The translations under genes and the position numbers were made by a program. Under the pieces are notes generated by a model. That model saw only the letters and a program-made list of their open reading frames with translations, had not been told where the DNA came from and made no database searches. Positions 27,584-36,748 of a DNA stretch of 64,000 bases are shown in pieces (the first letter of the stretch is position 1; each line of letters opens with the position of its first letter). This DNA comes from Novosphingobium aquimarinum (GTDB lineage: Bacteria; Pseudomonadota; Alphaproteobacteria; Sphingomonadales; Sphingomonadaceae), in contig NZ_WRPO01000010.1 in NCBI RefSeq assembly GCF_009746585.1, positions 62,001 to 126,000 on the forward strand, read 5' to 3'.

Positions 27584-27956
27584 GTCCAAGCCGGCCCAGC
27601 GCACCGAGGGCGTGTTGCAGATGCAGCACGCCCTTTCTTGCTTTGGCCCTCGGGCCTGCTGATCGACTGCGTAACGTAGCCCATCAGCGGCAAGGCGCCG
27701 CGTCCGGCGGGGGACGATTCCAGGCGCTAAGACTGCAAATCTGTTTCCCTGCGAGCAACTTGTCATGCAGTTTGTTCGCAAAGCTGTCCGTCCCCGCGAG
27801 AATTTGCATGAGCGAATTCCCCTCGCCGCAATTTAGCCGGCCGTGAAACGTCACTCCCGCTAGGATGCAAAGTGCCAGTGCGCCGGGAGGCAAGACAAAA
27901 GAGCCGCATCCCGATCATATGCGCTACAAACAGGCTGCAAGGAGCTGAGCCAGAGC
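27584..27956. other. Gap between TonB receptor terminator and TauD-type gene
   Basis: This 373-base gap contains the terminator at 27608-27640. The rest is unassigned upstream DNA of the dioxygenase gene at 27957. Small reading frames here lack family features. No clear promoter pair or operator was recognised. Confidence 0.45.
27608..27640 (+). terminator. Rho-independent terminator of TonB receptor gene
   Basis: The stem is GGGCGTGTTGC pairing with GCAGCACGCCC around an AGAT loop (one G-U pair), followed by TTTCTT. It begins 25 bases after the receptor stop codon. Confidence 0.85.
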
Positions 27957-29036
27957 ATGTCCGTCATCGCAACCCCGCCGCCCGTGAACACTGACGCCGC
28001 CTGGCGCGGCGACGCGTTGATGCGGGGCTCGGATTGGATCTACGAACTCGCTCCGGAACAGGTCGCGGAACTGGAAGGCCTGGGGCGTCGATTCCTGGAC
28101 GAGGATCCCGACCTGCGCTCGGTCCAGGCATCCGATTATCCGCTCGAAACCTGCGGGGAGGCGGTCGACTCCTGGCGGCACGACGTCGACTTCGGCCGCG
28201 GCTTCGTGTTGGTTCGCGGCCTGAGGTCGGACTATTATTCCGACGCGCTCTCGGCCGCGATCTATTACGTGCTGGGCCTGCACATGGGCGATCCGATCCG
28301 CCAGAACGAGATGGGCGACCTGATCGATCACGTCTACGCAACTTCGGACAAGAAGATGGACGATCCCACCGCGCTTTCGGCCAAAGTGCGCGACAAGCTG
28401 GAATATCACTCGGACAGTTCCGACATGGTGTCGCTGATGTGCCTGCGCGGTGCGAAGGATGGCGGGCTCTCCTGCCTGGTATCGGGTGCGCAGATCTACA
28501 ACGAAATCCTGCAGCGCCGCCCGGACCTTGCGCACCACTTGCTCGAACCCTTCCATTGGGATTGGCGCCGCCAGGATCACGATGCCCCCGCCAATACCTA
28601 TACCTCGCCGGTGGTCAGCATGCAGGAGGGCGTGTTCAGCATGTACGCGGGCTCGCTCTATATCCTCACCGCGCAGGAATACGAAGGCGTGCCGCAACTG
28701 ACGGAAGGGCAATTGGAAGTTCTGCGGCTCTTCGACGAAATCACGTATGAGCCGGGCATGGCGATCGAGATGGATTTCCGCCCCGGCGACATCCAGTGGC
28801 TTTCGAACTACGCCGCGCTTCATGCCCGCACCAGCTTCGAGGACTTTCCCGAGCCGCAGCGCAAGCGTCACTTGCTGCGTCTCTGGCTGTCGAGCAAGAC
28901 CGACCGGCCCGTGGTCAAAGGCTTCGGCAAGAACGGCGTCGTCCAGCATCGCTCGAGCACGCGCGATGGCAGCCCGGAGCATCCCGACGCGCGCTTTTCC
29001 GTCCATGCGATGGCAGTGCCGCGGCTGATTTCCTGA
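27957..29036 (+). CDS. TauD/TfdA-family 2-oxoglutarate dioxygenase
   Basis: This 359-residue non-haem iron oxygenase is of the TauD/TfdA superfamily. The iron-binding HxD is in EYHSDSSDMV near residue 145, the distal His in AALHARTSF near 285, and the 2-oxoglutarate-binding Arg in LLRLWLSS about 20 residues further on. The protein is longer than TauD itself, with an extra N-terminal segment. Such enzymes hydroxylate a C-H bond and often cause C-N, C-S or C-O cleavage. It is the first rightward gene of the catabolic island and faces the leftward MFS/TauD/amidohydrolase genes. AAGGAG lies about 12 bases upstream of the ATG. The substrate is unknown. Confidence 0.85.
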   Translation: MSVIATPPPVNTDAAWRGDALMRGSDWIYELAPEQVAELEGLGRRFLDEDPDLRSVQASDYPLETCGEAVDSWRHDVDFGRGFVLVRGLRSDYYSDALSAAIYYVLGLHMGDPIRQNEMGDLIDHVYATSDKKMDDPTALSAKVRDKLEYHSDSSDMVSLMCLRGAKDGGLSCLVSGAQIYNEILQRRPDLAHHLLEPFHWDWRRQDHDAPANTYTSPVVSMQEGVFSMYAGSLYILTAQEYEGVPQLTEGQLEVLRLFDEITYEPGMAIEMDFRPGDIQWLSNYAALHARTSFEDFPEPQRKRHLLRLWLSSKTDRPVVKGFGKNGVVQHRSSTRDGSPEHPDARFSVHAMAVPRLIS

Positions 29037-29054
29037 GCTGAACGCGCGCACCTG

Positions 29055-30263
29055 TCAGGCGGGGTGCAGCGCGACCCTTCTCTTGCGCAGGCGCAGACTA
29101 AGCAGCGCGATCGGCAACTGCACCACACCCAGCCCGATCAGCGCGGGGACGTAGCTGCCGGTCGCCTGCGCCGAAACGCCCGCTATCCAGGGCCCGAGTG
29201 CGGCAAAGCCGGCCAAGGTCCACACTACGCCGAGGCTGGACACGCCCTGCTGACCGAACAATTCCACCACCAGCAAGGTCACGGCTAGAGTCGCGCCGCC
29301 CACACCCGCGCCCAGCAGCACCGCAAAGGCAAACAGGCCCGCACCGGGCGGGGCCATCGCCAGAATCGGCATGGCCAGTCCCGTGCTGACGAGCGAGGCA
29401 GTCAGAAGATGTCGCGCGGGGAAAAACCGGGTCAGGAAACCGCCAAGCCCGGCAATCGCGGTCGCTGCCAGCCCTTCGATTCCCAGTAGCCTCGCAGTGA
29501 CGTCGGCGGAGAGATTCTGATCGGCAAGGTGGGCCGGCGCCACGCTCGAGACCGTAACCAGGCACGTCTGCGTTACGACGGTCGCCAGCGCCAGGACCAC
29601 GAAGGGTGCGGAGCGCACGATCGGCCCAATCGCGGCGGTCGCGCGACCACCAGCCTTCTCGCCCGATGCGACCGGCGGCTCGCGCAGCAAGAAGAGAGCG
29701 GTGAGCGCCAACCCGCCGCCAAGCAGCGCGACACTGAGATCGTAGCCACGCCAGCCGACCTGGGCGATGAGCCCCTGGGCCAGCGGCGGGCCTATGGCGT
29801 TGGCCGCCATGGCCGCCATCATGTAGGTGCTGATCATCCGGTCGGACCGCGCTCCGCTCCATCCCGCGATCAGGTGGACGCCCGTCGTCGTGCCGGCCAA
29901 CGAAAACCCCATCCCGGACAAAAACGTGCCCAGGAACAGCGCTAGCGACCCTTCGGCGTTCGACAGCGTCAGCGCTGCCGTCGCGAGCGTGGTGAGACCC
30001 GCAACCATCGTTCCGCGCCCGCCCAAACGTGGGATCAGTAAGATGGGCAGCGGCGCCCCCGCGCTCGCCCCCAGCACGACGCAGGTGAACGCAGTGCCCG
30101 TCGTCGCCGGAGAAAAGCCGAGGTCCTGCGCCATCGCGAACAGCGACAAGCCCTGGGCCGCGAAAACCACGGACTGCACCAGCACGATGGCGAAGCAGGC
30201 AATGACAAGGATAACAATTTCGCGAGAGGACGCCCTTGCCGCTGGGGCGTGCGGCGCGGTCAA
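29055..30263 (-). CDS. MFS transporter
   Basis: This protein of about 402 residues has 12 hydrophobic segments of the major facilitator superfamily. The first (EIVILVIACFAIVLVQSVVF) begins some 18 residues from the start. The assigned start is TTG at 30263, which overlaps the stop of the TauD-like gene (TTGA). An ATG 44 codons earlier lies inside that gene and would add a basic, non-MFS tail, so it is rejected. It is co-transcribed with the dioxygenase and probably with the amidohydrolase upstream, suggesting import of their substrate. Confidence 0.82.
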   Translation of the reverse strand: MTAPHAPAARASSREIVILVIACFAIVLVQSVVFAAQGLSLFAMAQDLGFSPATTGTAFTCVVLGASAGAPLPILLIPRLGGRGTMVAGLTTLATAALTLSNAEGSLALFLGTFLSGMGFSLAGTTTGVHLIAGWSGARSDRMISTYMMAAMAANAIGPPLAQGLIAQVGWRGYDLSVALLGGGLALTALFLLREPPVASGEKAGGRATAAIGPIVRSAPFVVLALATVVTQTCLVTVSSVAPAHLADQNLSADVTARLLGIEGLAATAIAGLGGFLTRFFPARHLLTASLVSTGLAMPILAMAPPGAGLFAFAVLLGAGVGGATLAVTLLVVELFGQQGVSSLGVVWTLAGFAALGPWIAGVSAQATGSYVPALIGLGVVQLPIALLSLRLRKRRVALHPA

Positions 30264-31087
30264 TGCGGTACGTCTCCGGCGATCTGGACGCGGTAGCCGG
30301 AGCGGGTCTGCGGAAAATAATCCCAGATGGCCGAGTGCTGAGCGCAACGGTTGTCCCAAAAGGCAATCGAATGCGGTTGCCAGGCAAAGCGGCACTGAAA
30401 CATCGGATGCTGCACATGATCGTACAGGTAGGCCAGCAGCGCATCGCTTTCGGCGCGCGGTATCCCTTCGATATACGTCGTGAAACCCTTGTTCACATAC
30501 AGCGCCTTGCGGCCCGTAACCGGGTGCGTGCGGATGACGGGATGGCTGTGACGCGGGAGCGTCATGCCCTCGGGCGTGATCCCCCCGAAACCGACCACCG
30601 CGTCATGCATGGCGCGAAGCCCTTCAAGATGGGCTTTCATCCGGTCCGATAGCGCTTCGTAGGCCGCGTACATGTTGGAGAACACGGTGTCGCCGCCAAC
30701 GGGCGGCACGGTGTGCAGGTAAAGAATCGAGCCGAGCGGCGGAGCCTCGTCGCAGCTCATGTCCGAATGCCAGTCCTCGCCCGCGACGAACTTGGAATCG
30801 GCGTCGGCATGGATGATCGTCACTTCGGGGTGATCCGGCACGCGCCAGGGCGCGGTGCTGGGCGCGATGTGAATGCCGCCGAATGCCCTTGCAAGCGCGA
30901 TGTGCGCCTCGTGATCGATCGGCTGGTCGCGGAAGAAGAGCACGAGCCTATCCGCCAGCGCGTCCTTGAGCTCGGCGATGGCACCGTCGTTCAACGGACG
31001 CGTAAGGTCGATGCCTGAAACCACGCCGCCGATGCCGGGGGTCAGCGGCGAGACGGTGATCTGTGCATTTATGGTGGATGTCGCCAT
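30260..31087 (-). CDS. TauD/TfdA-family 2-oxoglutarate dioxygenase
   Basis: This 275-residue protein has the usual length and motifs of TauD-type enzymes. The iron facial triad is HSD in GEDWHSDMSCDE near residue 105 and His in NRCAQHSAIWDY near 255. The 2-oxoglutarate Arg is in RSGYRVQIAGD close to the C-terminus. PLGSILYLHTVPPVGGDTVF is the classic strand region after the HxD. It probably oxidises a heteroatom-substituted carbon and releases the heteroatom group. It shares an operon with the MFS gene (four-base overlap) and the amidohydrolase gene 22 bases upstream. The substrate is unknown; it is only distantly similar to the longer oxygenase at 27957. Confidence 0.9.
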   Translation of the reverse strand: MATSTINAQITVSPLTPGIGGVVSGIDLTRPLNDGAIAELKDALADRLVLFFRDQPIDHEAHIALARAFGGIHIAPSTAPWRVPDHPEVTIIHADADSKFVAGEDWHSDMSCDEAPPLGSILYLHTVPPVGGDTVFSNMYAAYEALSDRMKAHLEGLRAMHDAVVGFGGITPEGMTLPRHSHPVIRTHPVTGRKALYVNKGFTTYIEGIPRAESDALLAYLYDHVQHPMFQCRFAWQPHSIAFWDNRCAQHSAIWDYFPQTRSGYRVQIAGDVPH

Positions 31088-31109
31088 GCCAAGCTCTCAA
31101 TCTGGAGGA

Positions 31110-32480
31110 TCAGGCAGCCGACCACGCGCCATGCGCGGGCAGGCCGGAACGGGAAAGGATTTGCTGCGCCGCCACTTGCGCGCGGGCATAAAGCGCGCCC
31201 TCATCGATCTTGGTGCAGCGGTAAGCCTCGACCACGCGCTCGCCATCGACCCAGACCGAATGGACGCTCGCGCCGCTTGCGGACCAAACGAGCTGGTTGA
31301 CCGGATTGTTGAGCGGGCGCCACTCGGGCCGATCAAGCGCGTGGAGCACGATGTCCGCCTTATAGCCCGGCGCGAGCCGTCCGATGGTCTCGCCGAGGCC
31401 TAGCGCGCGGGCGCCGTTGATCGTCGCCATTTCCAGCACCTTGGCGGCGGGGAACAAGCCGCGGTCTTTCCTGCCGTCCTTGAACAGTCCGGCCATCAGA
31501 GCCATCGCGCGCACCATGTCGTGGCTATCCGCGCCGTCGGTGCCGAGCACCAAGTTGACCCCGGCCGCATCCATCTCGGGAAATAGACCGTCGCGAGTGG
31601 TGCCAAAGCCGCACTTGATCGCGGCTCCGGGACAATGCGTGACGTTCGTGCCCGAAGCAGCCACGAGTGCCAGTTCGGCCTCGTCGATCTGGACCATGTG
31701 CACGAGATTGAGCCATGGTCCCAGTACGCCGATCTCGGACAAGTGGACGATGGGGCGCTTGCCCTCGTGCTCGAGATACCAGGCGGGATCGTCGAGAACC
31801 GGGCTCATGTGTGCGCTCACGCCCAGGCCTTCGCGCTGCGCGAGAGCGCTGGCATGCTGCCACAAGGCGTCGGTCCCGGTGCTGTGGCCGATTAGATTGG
31901 GCCACACGCTGAGCCGCCGTCCGTCATCGGGCCAACGTGCGCAATCCGCATCGAGCGCGGCGCAGGCCGTCTCGGTCATGCCGGTCTGGTCGGCCGCGCG
32001 ATCCCAGGCGCGATCTTCGCACCAGCGGCCCACGCGCCCGCGAATGCCGATGGGCGCGATCGCTTCCATCACCGCATCGAGGGCGATCACGGTGCCGGCT
32101 TCAATGAACGTGGTGGTCCCGGTGCGCAGCATGGCAACCACGGCGAGCTGGGCGGACAGGCTTTGTTCGGCCTCGTCGTGCCCTTTGTAGAGCGGGATCA
32201 CCCATTCCATCAGTTCTTCATCGAAGGGAAGATCTTCGGGCAGGAAACCGCGGATCAGCGTTTCAGTGATATGGGCATGGCCATTGACGAGGCCCGGCGT
32301 CGCCAGAAAGCCCTCGCCCGACACGGTCGTATCGGCGGTATAGCGGCGCGCAAGCTCTTCGCTCGGGCCCACCGCGACGATGCGATCGCCCTGCACTGCG
32401 ATCACGCCGTCACGCAGGATGCGGCGGTCCTCGTCCATGGTGATCACCGCAGCGCCGGTGATGAGCGTATCAACCTGCAT
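31110..32480 (-). CDS. Amidohydrolase, TrzA/AtzB-like cyclic deaminase
   Basis: This 456-residue metal-dependent hydrolase belongs to the amidohydrolase superfamily, in the branch with TrzA, AtzB, guanine deaminase and related N-heterocycle deaminases. Metal ligands are visible as HAH in GLVNGHAHITE near residue 68, His in VSAHMSP near 225, His in NLVHM near 260 and Asp in LGTDGADSHD near 310. The composite beta-sandwich ends are intact. It is a paralogue of the enzyme at 46084-47511, sharing for example FIEAGT, SAHMSP-like and NPVNQLVWSA-like blocks. Upstream is the AtzE-like amidase, downstream a TauD enzyme and an MFS transporter. Removal of an amino or alkylamino group from a ring is the most likely role. 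Confidence 0.88.
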   Translation of the reverse strand: MQVDTLITGAAVITMDEDRRILRDGVIAVQGDRIVAVGPSEELARRYTADTTVSGEGFLATPGLVNGHAHITETLIRGFLPEDLPFDEELMEWVIPLYKGHDEAEQSLSAQLAVVAMLRTGTTTFIEAGTVIALDAVMEAIAPIGIRGRVGRWCEDRAWDRAADQTGMTETACAALDADCARWPDDGRRLSVWPNLIGHSTGTDALWQHASALAQREGLGVSAHMSPVLDDPAWYLEHEGKRPIVHLSEIGVLGPWLNLVHMVQIDEAELALVAASGTNVTHCPGAAIKCGFGTTRDGLFPEMDAAGVNLVLGTDGADSHDMVRAMALMAGLFKDGRKDRGLFPAAKVLEMATINGARALGLGETIGRLAPGYKADIVLHALDRPEWRPLNNPVNQLVWSASGASVHSVWVDGERVVEAYRCTKIDEGALYARAQVAAQQILSRSGLPAHGAWSAA

Positions 32481-32585
32481 GAAAAATCCCGCTTTCCCGA
32501 CCGCAGACTAAAGCGGGAAAGGCCGAACGCTTGCACCTGCGCGCCATATTATTTGCAAATTGCTCTTCGCCGACGGTGGCCCGCG

Positions 32586-33947
32586 TCAATCCTGCGCCGG
32601 GTCCGGCACACGGCAGAGCCCCATGTCCAGCAACTGGCGTGCGGCCTTCAGCAGGATTTCCTCCTGGCCCGCCGCGGCAATCAGCTGCACGCCAAGCGGC
32701 ATCGCGTGTTCGCCGGCCAGCGGAAGCACGAGCGCGGGCAGCCCCATCAGGCTGATCGGCTGGGTGTAAATGCCGAGGTGGCTGCGCGCGGGCACCTTCT
32801 CATCGGCGAAATCCATGACGGGGTCGGAGATCAGCGGGGCAAAACCGGGCGCCGCCAGCGTAAACAGCACGTCGCTCTTGGCGAATTGCCCGCGCGCGCG
32901 CTGCTGAATCCAGTTGCGCGTACGCTGGGCGCGCAGATAGTCCTCCGCCGGCAGCAGGCAACCGGCCAGAAGCCGGTCGCGGACCGGAGTCTCGAACGCC
33001 ATGGGATCGGCCTCGAGTGCCGAGCGGTAGAGACTCGCGCCCTCGGCAGCGATTATGATCGAGGCCGCGGCACGCGCTAGCTCGGCGTATTCGAGATCGA
33101 ATCCGACGCGGCCAACCTCACTCCACATCTGCTCGAGCGGTGCGCGCGCCTCGGCGCCGATGTTCTGATCGAACCAGCTCAGCAGGCGGCCGAAGCGCAA
33201 AGGCCGATCGGGCGCCGCTTCCGACTGCGGTCGGTCGGCGCGCAAGATCTCTCGCACGAGCGCGACATCCTCAATGTCGCGCCCCAGGACACCGATCACA
33301 TCGAGGCTCTCGGCGAACGGGAACACCCCGTCGAGCGGCAAGTCGCCGAAAGTCGCCTTGAGGCCGATCACGCCGCACAGCGCCGCCGGAACACGCAGCG
33401 AGCCGTTGAAATCGAACGCCAGCGAGAACGGCACGATATCGCGCGCAACCGCGACTGCCGATCCTCCGGCCGCTCCGCCCGCGAGCCGCGTCTCGTCGTA
33501 GGGATTGCGAGCAGTGCCGAAATGCTCGTTCATGGTGACGAAGCCGTAGCCTGCCTCGTCCATCAACTGGGTTCCGATCAGGATCGCGCCCGCAGCCTCA
33601 AGCAGCGCAATGGCCTTGGCGTCGCGACTGGCGAGCGGCGAATGGGCGCGGGTGCGCGACCCGACATGCGTGACCTGACCGGCAATGTCGAACTGATCTG
33701 GAACGCCGAAGGGAACGCCCGCCAGCGGACCGGGATCCCCACCGTTCGAGACAACGGCATCGACGGCGTCCGCCCGCGCCATAGCGCGACGTTGCAAAAG
33801 GCGGGTAAAACCGCTGCACTCGGGGCCCAGCGCTTCGGCTCTCGCCAGCGCACGCGCGCATAGATCGCGGGCCGAAAGCCGGCCCTCCCGCACGGCCTTC
33901 GCCAAGCCGATCGCGCCGCGCTCGGTCAAGTTCGTCGTCGCGGACAT
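32586..33947 (-). CDS. AtzE-like amidase homologue lacking catalytic Lys and cis-Ser
   Basis: This 453-residue protein has the full amidase-signature fold. In active members the triad is Lys - cis-Ser - Ser. Here the Lys position is Pro83 in PFGVPDQFDIAG (normally VKD), and the GGSSGGS loop reads GGAAGGS with Ala159 and Ala160. Only the nucleophile position Ser183 in FNGSLRVPA remains, and its usual TDTGGS context has become FDFNGS. The start at 33947 lies two bases after the stop of an AtzG-like gene, the arrangement known for AtzG-AtzE. The fold is therefore kept while the chemistry appears lost or changed. A structural, regulatory or non-hydrolytic role is inferred. The AtzF-type enzyme at 55453 in the same window keeps all three residues. 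Confidence 0.85.
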   Translation of the reverse strand: MSATTNLTERGAIGLAKAVREGRLSARDLCARALARAEALGPECSGFTRLLQRRAMARADAVDAVVSNGGDPGPLAGVPFGVPDQFDIAGQVTHVGSRTRAHSPLASRDAKAIALLEAAGAILIGTQLMDEAGYGFVTMNEHFGTARNPYDETRLAGGAAGGSAVAVARDIVPFSLAFDFNGSLRVPAALCGVIGLKATFGDLPLDGVFPFAESLDVIGVLGRDIEDVALVREILRADRPQSEAAPDRPLRFGRLLSWFDQNIGAEARAPLEQMWSEVGRVGFDLEYAELARAAASIIIAAEGASLYRSALEADPMAFETPVRDRLLAGCLLPAEDYLRAQRTRNWIQQRARGQFAKSDVLFTLAAPGFAPLISDPVMDFADEKVPARSHLGIYTQPISLMGLPALVLPLAGEHAMPLGVQLIAAAGQEEILLKAARQLLDMGLCRVPDPAQD

Positions 33948-33949
33948 AT

Positions 33950-34150
33950 CTACGCGGTAAACGTCATCGCGCTGGCACTGCGCGGATTGAGCGCAAAGGC
34001 GCGCAACGTGGAGACATGATCGACGAGCACGTCGAGATTGGCCGCGACGCCCTCCAGGCATTCCTCGGGCACTTCGATCCCGGCCTGCGCGAGCCTGTCG
34101 CGTACGCTGTCCTTCGTTGGCCGCATAAGCTGATGGCCGCCGGCTGCCAT
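33950..34150 (-). CDS. AtzG-like small subunit (DUF4089/GatC-like)
   Basis: This 66-residue protein ends two bases before the AtzE-like start. Its helical middle (PEECLEGVAANLDVLVDHVS, then TLRAFAL) follows the pattern of DUF4089/AtzG proteins, GatC-like chaperone subunits that wrap around AtzE-type amidases: about 65 residues, a GVAANL-type helix, then a proline- or serine-rich tail. The start at 34150 follows GGGAG. Its retention next to a degenerate amidase suggests the complex is still made. The family assignment is from length, position and helix pattern, so it is moderately sure. Confidence 0.72.
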   Translation of the reverse strand: MAAGGHQLMRPTKDSVRDRLAQAGIEVPEECLEGVAANLDVLVDHVSTLRAFALNPRSASAMTFTA

Positions 34151-34287
34151 GATCTACTCCCGGATGGGCCCGTGCTTGCGAACGCCGCAGACAGGGCCGG
34201 ATGCGGTCCTCTTCTGGCAGCCTTGCCGAGGACCTTCAAGCGCGGAAGCGTTTTCGGCTGACAGCAGCTTTCCCGGCCGAGCCGAGC

Positions 34288-35112
34288 TCAGCCGAAACGG
34301 TAAGCGGAAACGTCCGCCATCATCACGTTGTCGGTGAACACGCGAGCGCCGGCAGATTGCGCGCCTGCGCCGGCCGCGATCATCATCGGCATCAGATGCT
34401 CCTCGCGCGGGTGCGCCATCCGCGCCGCAGGGGCCGAAGACCACTGGCCAAGCATGGCATCGCGCTCGGCAGCGGGCGCCTCGGCCGCGCGGGTCAGCCA
34501 TTCGTCGAAGATTGCGGAAGGCTCGCGCGCCGCGGGAGAACGGAACGAGCGCATGTTGTGAAAGCTCATGCCGGACCCGACGATGAGAATGCCTTCCTCG
34601 CGCAAGGGCGCAAGCGCGCGGCCGGCGGCAATGTGCTCGGCAGGGTCCATCGTGTTCCTCATCGAGAGCGGCACGACCGGGATATCCGCATCGGGCGTGA
34701 TCAGCAGGAAGGGCACGAAGACCCCGTGATCGAACCCGCGCGACGGATCTGTGCGCGCCGGCAGCCCTGCCCCTTGCAGCAGCGAGACGATCCGTTCGGC
34801 AAGTTTCGGAGCGCCTGGCGCCGGGAACGAGAGCTCATAAGTATGCTGAGGGAAGCCATAATAGTCGAAGATCATCTCCGGCTGCTCGGCTGTGGACGCG
34901 GTATAGGCGTCTTCTTCCCAATGGCCGGAAATCACCACGATCCCCTTCGGCCGTGCGGGCAGAGTCTCGACCAGTCCGCGCAACCAATGCTCGGTCTTGT
35001 CCCAAGTGTCCGCCGGGCCGCCCATCAGCGACCAGTCCATGAAGAAGCACGGTCCCCCGCCATGCGGGATGAAGAACGTCGGCATTGCGGTGTCTGTGAC
35101 CATCGGTCTCAT
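34288..35112 (-). CDS. Class III extradiol dioxygenase, LigB/DODA-type
   Basis: This 274-residue member of the LigB superfamily resembles 4,5-DOPA extradiol dioxygenase-like proteins. Histidines at family positions are FFIPHGGGPC near residue 15, SGHWEE near 65, FDHGVFVPF near 125 and MSFHNMRSF near 185. The enzyme would open an aromatic diol next to the hydroxyls. The start at 35112 (MRPMVTD) was chosen because AGGA precedes it by three bases; MPTFF, nine codons later, is an alternative. It is upstream of the AtzG/AtzE-like pair on the same strand and divergent from an MFS gene. Pairing with the Rieske oxygenase at 38649 as hydroxylation followed by ring opening is inference. Confidence 0.85.
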   Translation of the reverse strand: MRPMVTDTAMPTFFIPHGGGPCFFMDWSLMGGPADTWDKTEHWLRGLVETLPARPKGIVVISGHWEEDAYTASTAEQPEMIFDYYGFPQHTYELSFPAPGAPKLAERIVSLLQGAGLPARTDPSRGFDHGVFVPFLLITPDADIPVVPLSMRNTMDPAEHIAAGRALAPLREEGILIVGSGMSFHNMRSFRSPAAREPSAIFDEWLTRAAEAPAAERDAMLGQWSSAPAARMAHPREEHLMPMMIAAGAGAQSAGARVFTDNVMMADVSAYRFG

Positions 35113-35203
35113 AAATCCTGTTTCTGCAAGGCGCGGCGTCACGCCCGAGGCGTTGCCGCCGTTCGAGCCCGTGAACTGAGGCGAAGTGCGCAGGGACGCA
35201 AGT

Positions 35204-35240
35204 CCGCAAACTTGACGACAAACGAAGAATATCTTTGCGG
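35204..35240. repeat. Inverted repeat in LigB/MFS divergent gap
   Basis: CCGCAAA at 35204-35210 is mirrored by TTTGCGG at 35234-35240 across 23 bases. It lies between the divergent LigB-type and MFS genes and could be an operator half-site pair. Seven-base arms are short, so chance is possible. Confidence 0.35.
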
Positions 35241-35314
35241 GCCGCCGGAATCGCTTGGGATTGCGTCGCCGACATAGTCAAACTGCCACAACAGCACCCC
35301 AGCGGAGCCGCTCC

Positions 35315-36580
35315 ATGACCAGCCTATCCAGCTTCGTCGCGCAACCCGACGTCCGTCAACCTGTGAACCCGACCAAAGTCCTCGCGGCGGCGACGACCGG
35401 AAACGTCGTTTGCGTGACCGCGGCCGTCAGCGCGACGTTCGGCACCTTTCTCGTCCCTGTCTCGGAGGATTTCGGTTGGCCAAGGGCCGCAGTCTCCGGC
35501 GTTCTCGGACTGATGGCGGTGATTTCCGCGTTTTCCTACCCGCTTATCGGCCGCGCGATGGACAAATGGGGTGCAAGAAACCTGTTGATCGGCGGCCATG
35601 TCGCCCTGGCGTGTCTGATCATGTCGCTTTCTCTGGCGAGCCCCAACATGGGCTTGTTCTACCTCCAGTTCGCAGCGGTGGGCCTTGCCGGAGCGGTCTG
35701 CAGCTCGCCTATGTTCAGCAAAGTCATTTCCAACTGGTTCGACGAAAATCGCGGCCTCATGATGGGCATTTCGGCCGGTGCGGGCAATGGCATTGGCGCG
35801 ACGCTCATGCCGATCCTCGCCGGCATTCTGCTGCCTGTCCTGGGCTGGCGCGCAACGTATCTCGCGATCGGCGCCGTGGTGCTGGCGATCGGCTTCCCCG
35901 TGCTGCTGGCATGGCTACGCGATGCGCCGCCCACCGAAACCAGCACGCCGGCAGATCTCCAGGGCATGACCCTGGCCGAAGCGATGCGCACCCCGCGCTT
36001 CTGGATCCTGCTCGTCGCGGTCGCATCGGGGGCGGGCGGCATGACCGCGGTGTTCACGCATGTCGTCCCGATGATGACAGACCGCGGCTTCGGGATCGGC
36101 GAAGCGACCGGCGTGGTCGCCGTCTTCGCGCTGGTGACGGCGGGCTGGCAGATCGTCACCGGCGGACTGCTCGACAAGGTATCGAGCCCCGTGCTGGTGG
36201 TGCCGATGTACCTCGCCGCGATCGTCGGCCTGTTCCAGCTCCAGTTCGGCCACAGCACTGCCGCAGTGATGAGCGCCGGGGTTCTGCTCGGCATCGGCAT
36301 GGGCGCCGAATACGGCGCGCTGGGCTACCTCACATCGCGCTATTTCGGCCTCGCGCACTATGGCGCGATCATCGGCACGCTCTACGGAGCAGTCATCCTT
36401 GCCCAAGGCCTCACGCCCGCGCTGATGGATCTCAGCTTCGATGCGACAGGGGACTACAACCAGGCGACGATCGCCATCGCGGTCATACTCGCGGCCGGGG
36501 CGCTGCTGCTGTTTTTCCTGCCTTCGGCCCGCATCGACCAGGTGATGGAGTCAGAACCCCCGATGGCCTCGCTGGGGTGA
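35315..36580 (+). CDS. MFS transporter, monocarboxylate-type
   Basis: This 421-residue protein has 12 hydrophobic segments. An N-terminal block SATFGTFLVPVSEDFGWPRA is typical of the oxalate/formate-antiporter-like and monocarboxylate-type MFS branch. The start at 35315 follows CGGAGCC; an ATG 20 codons earlier lacks a site. The divergent LigB gene and the converging acetamidase gene suggest transport of an organic acid or amide in the same catabolic island. The direction of transport cannot be told. Confidence 0.87.
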   Translation: MTSLSSFVAQPDVRQPVNPTKVLAAATTGNVVCVTAAVSATFGTFLVPVSEDFGWPRAAVSGVLGLMAVISAFSYPLIGRAMDKWGARNLLIGGHVALACLIMSLSLASPNMGLFYLQFAAVGLAGAVCSSPMFSKVISNWFDENRGLMMGISAGAGNGIGATLMPILAGILLPVLGWRATYLAIGAVVLAIGFPVLLAWLRDAPPTETSTPADLQGMTLAEAMRTPRFWILLVAVASGAGGMTAVFTHVVPMMTDRGFGIGEATGVVAVFALVTAGWQIVTGGLLDKVSSPVLVVPMYLAAIVGLFQLQFGHSTAAVMSAGVLLGIGMGAEYGALGYLTSRYFGLAHYGAIIGTLYGAVILAQGLTPALMDLSFDATGDYNQATIAIAVILAAGALLLFFLPSARIDQVMESEPPMASLG

Positions 36581-36657
36581 TCCTCTGACGCCATCGCTAT
36601 CGGTGCGCATCTAAGAAACGTTGCTTCGCGTCGGGCCGCTGCACCACGGACCGCCAC

Positions 36658-36692
36658 AAAAAAGTCGGGGCCCGATCAGATCGCGCCCCGAC
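36658..36692 (-). terminator. Terminator between converging MFS and acetamidase genes
   Basis: The stem GTCGGGGC / GCCCCGAC carries a run of six T on the leftward strand, so it should end the acetamidase transcript. For the rightward MFS transcript it is a hairpin without a good T-tract. Confidence 0.75.
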
Positions 36693-36748
36693 CAGTTCTT
36701 GTCCGTACGGGAAAGGGAACTGAAGATTCCCGTTAGACGGTGGTCCGA

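Noticed and set aside
30264..30395. Longer N-terminus for the MFS gene starting at ATG 30395
   Set aside because: It would run 44 codons inside the TauD-type gene and adds a basic tail unlike MFS proteins; TTG at 30263 in a TTGA overlap is more natural.
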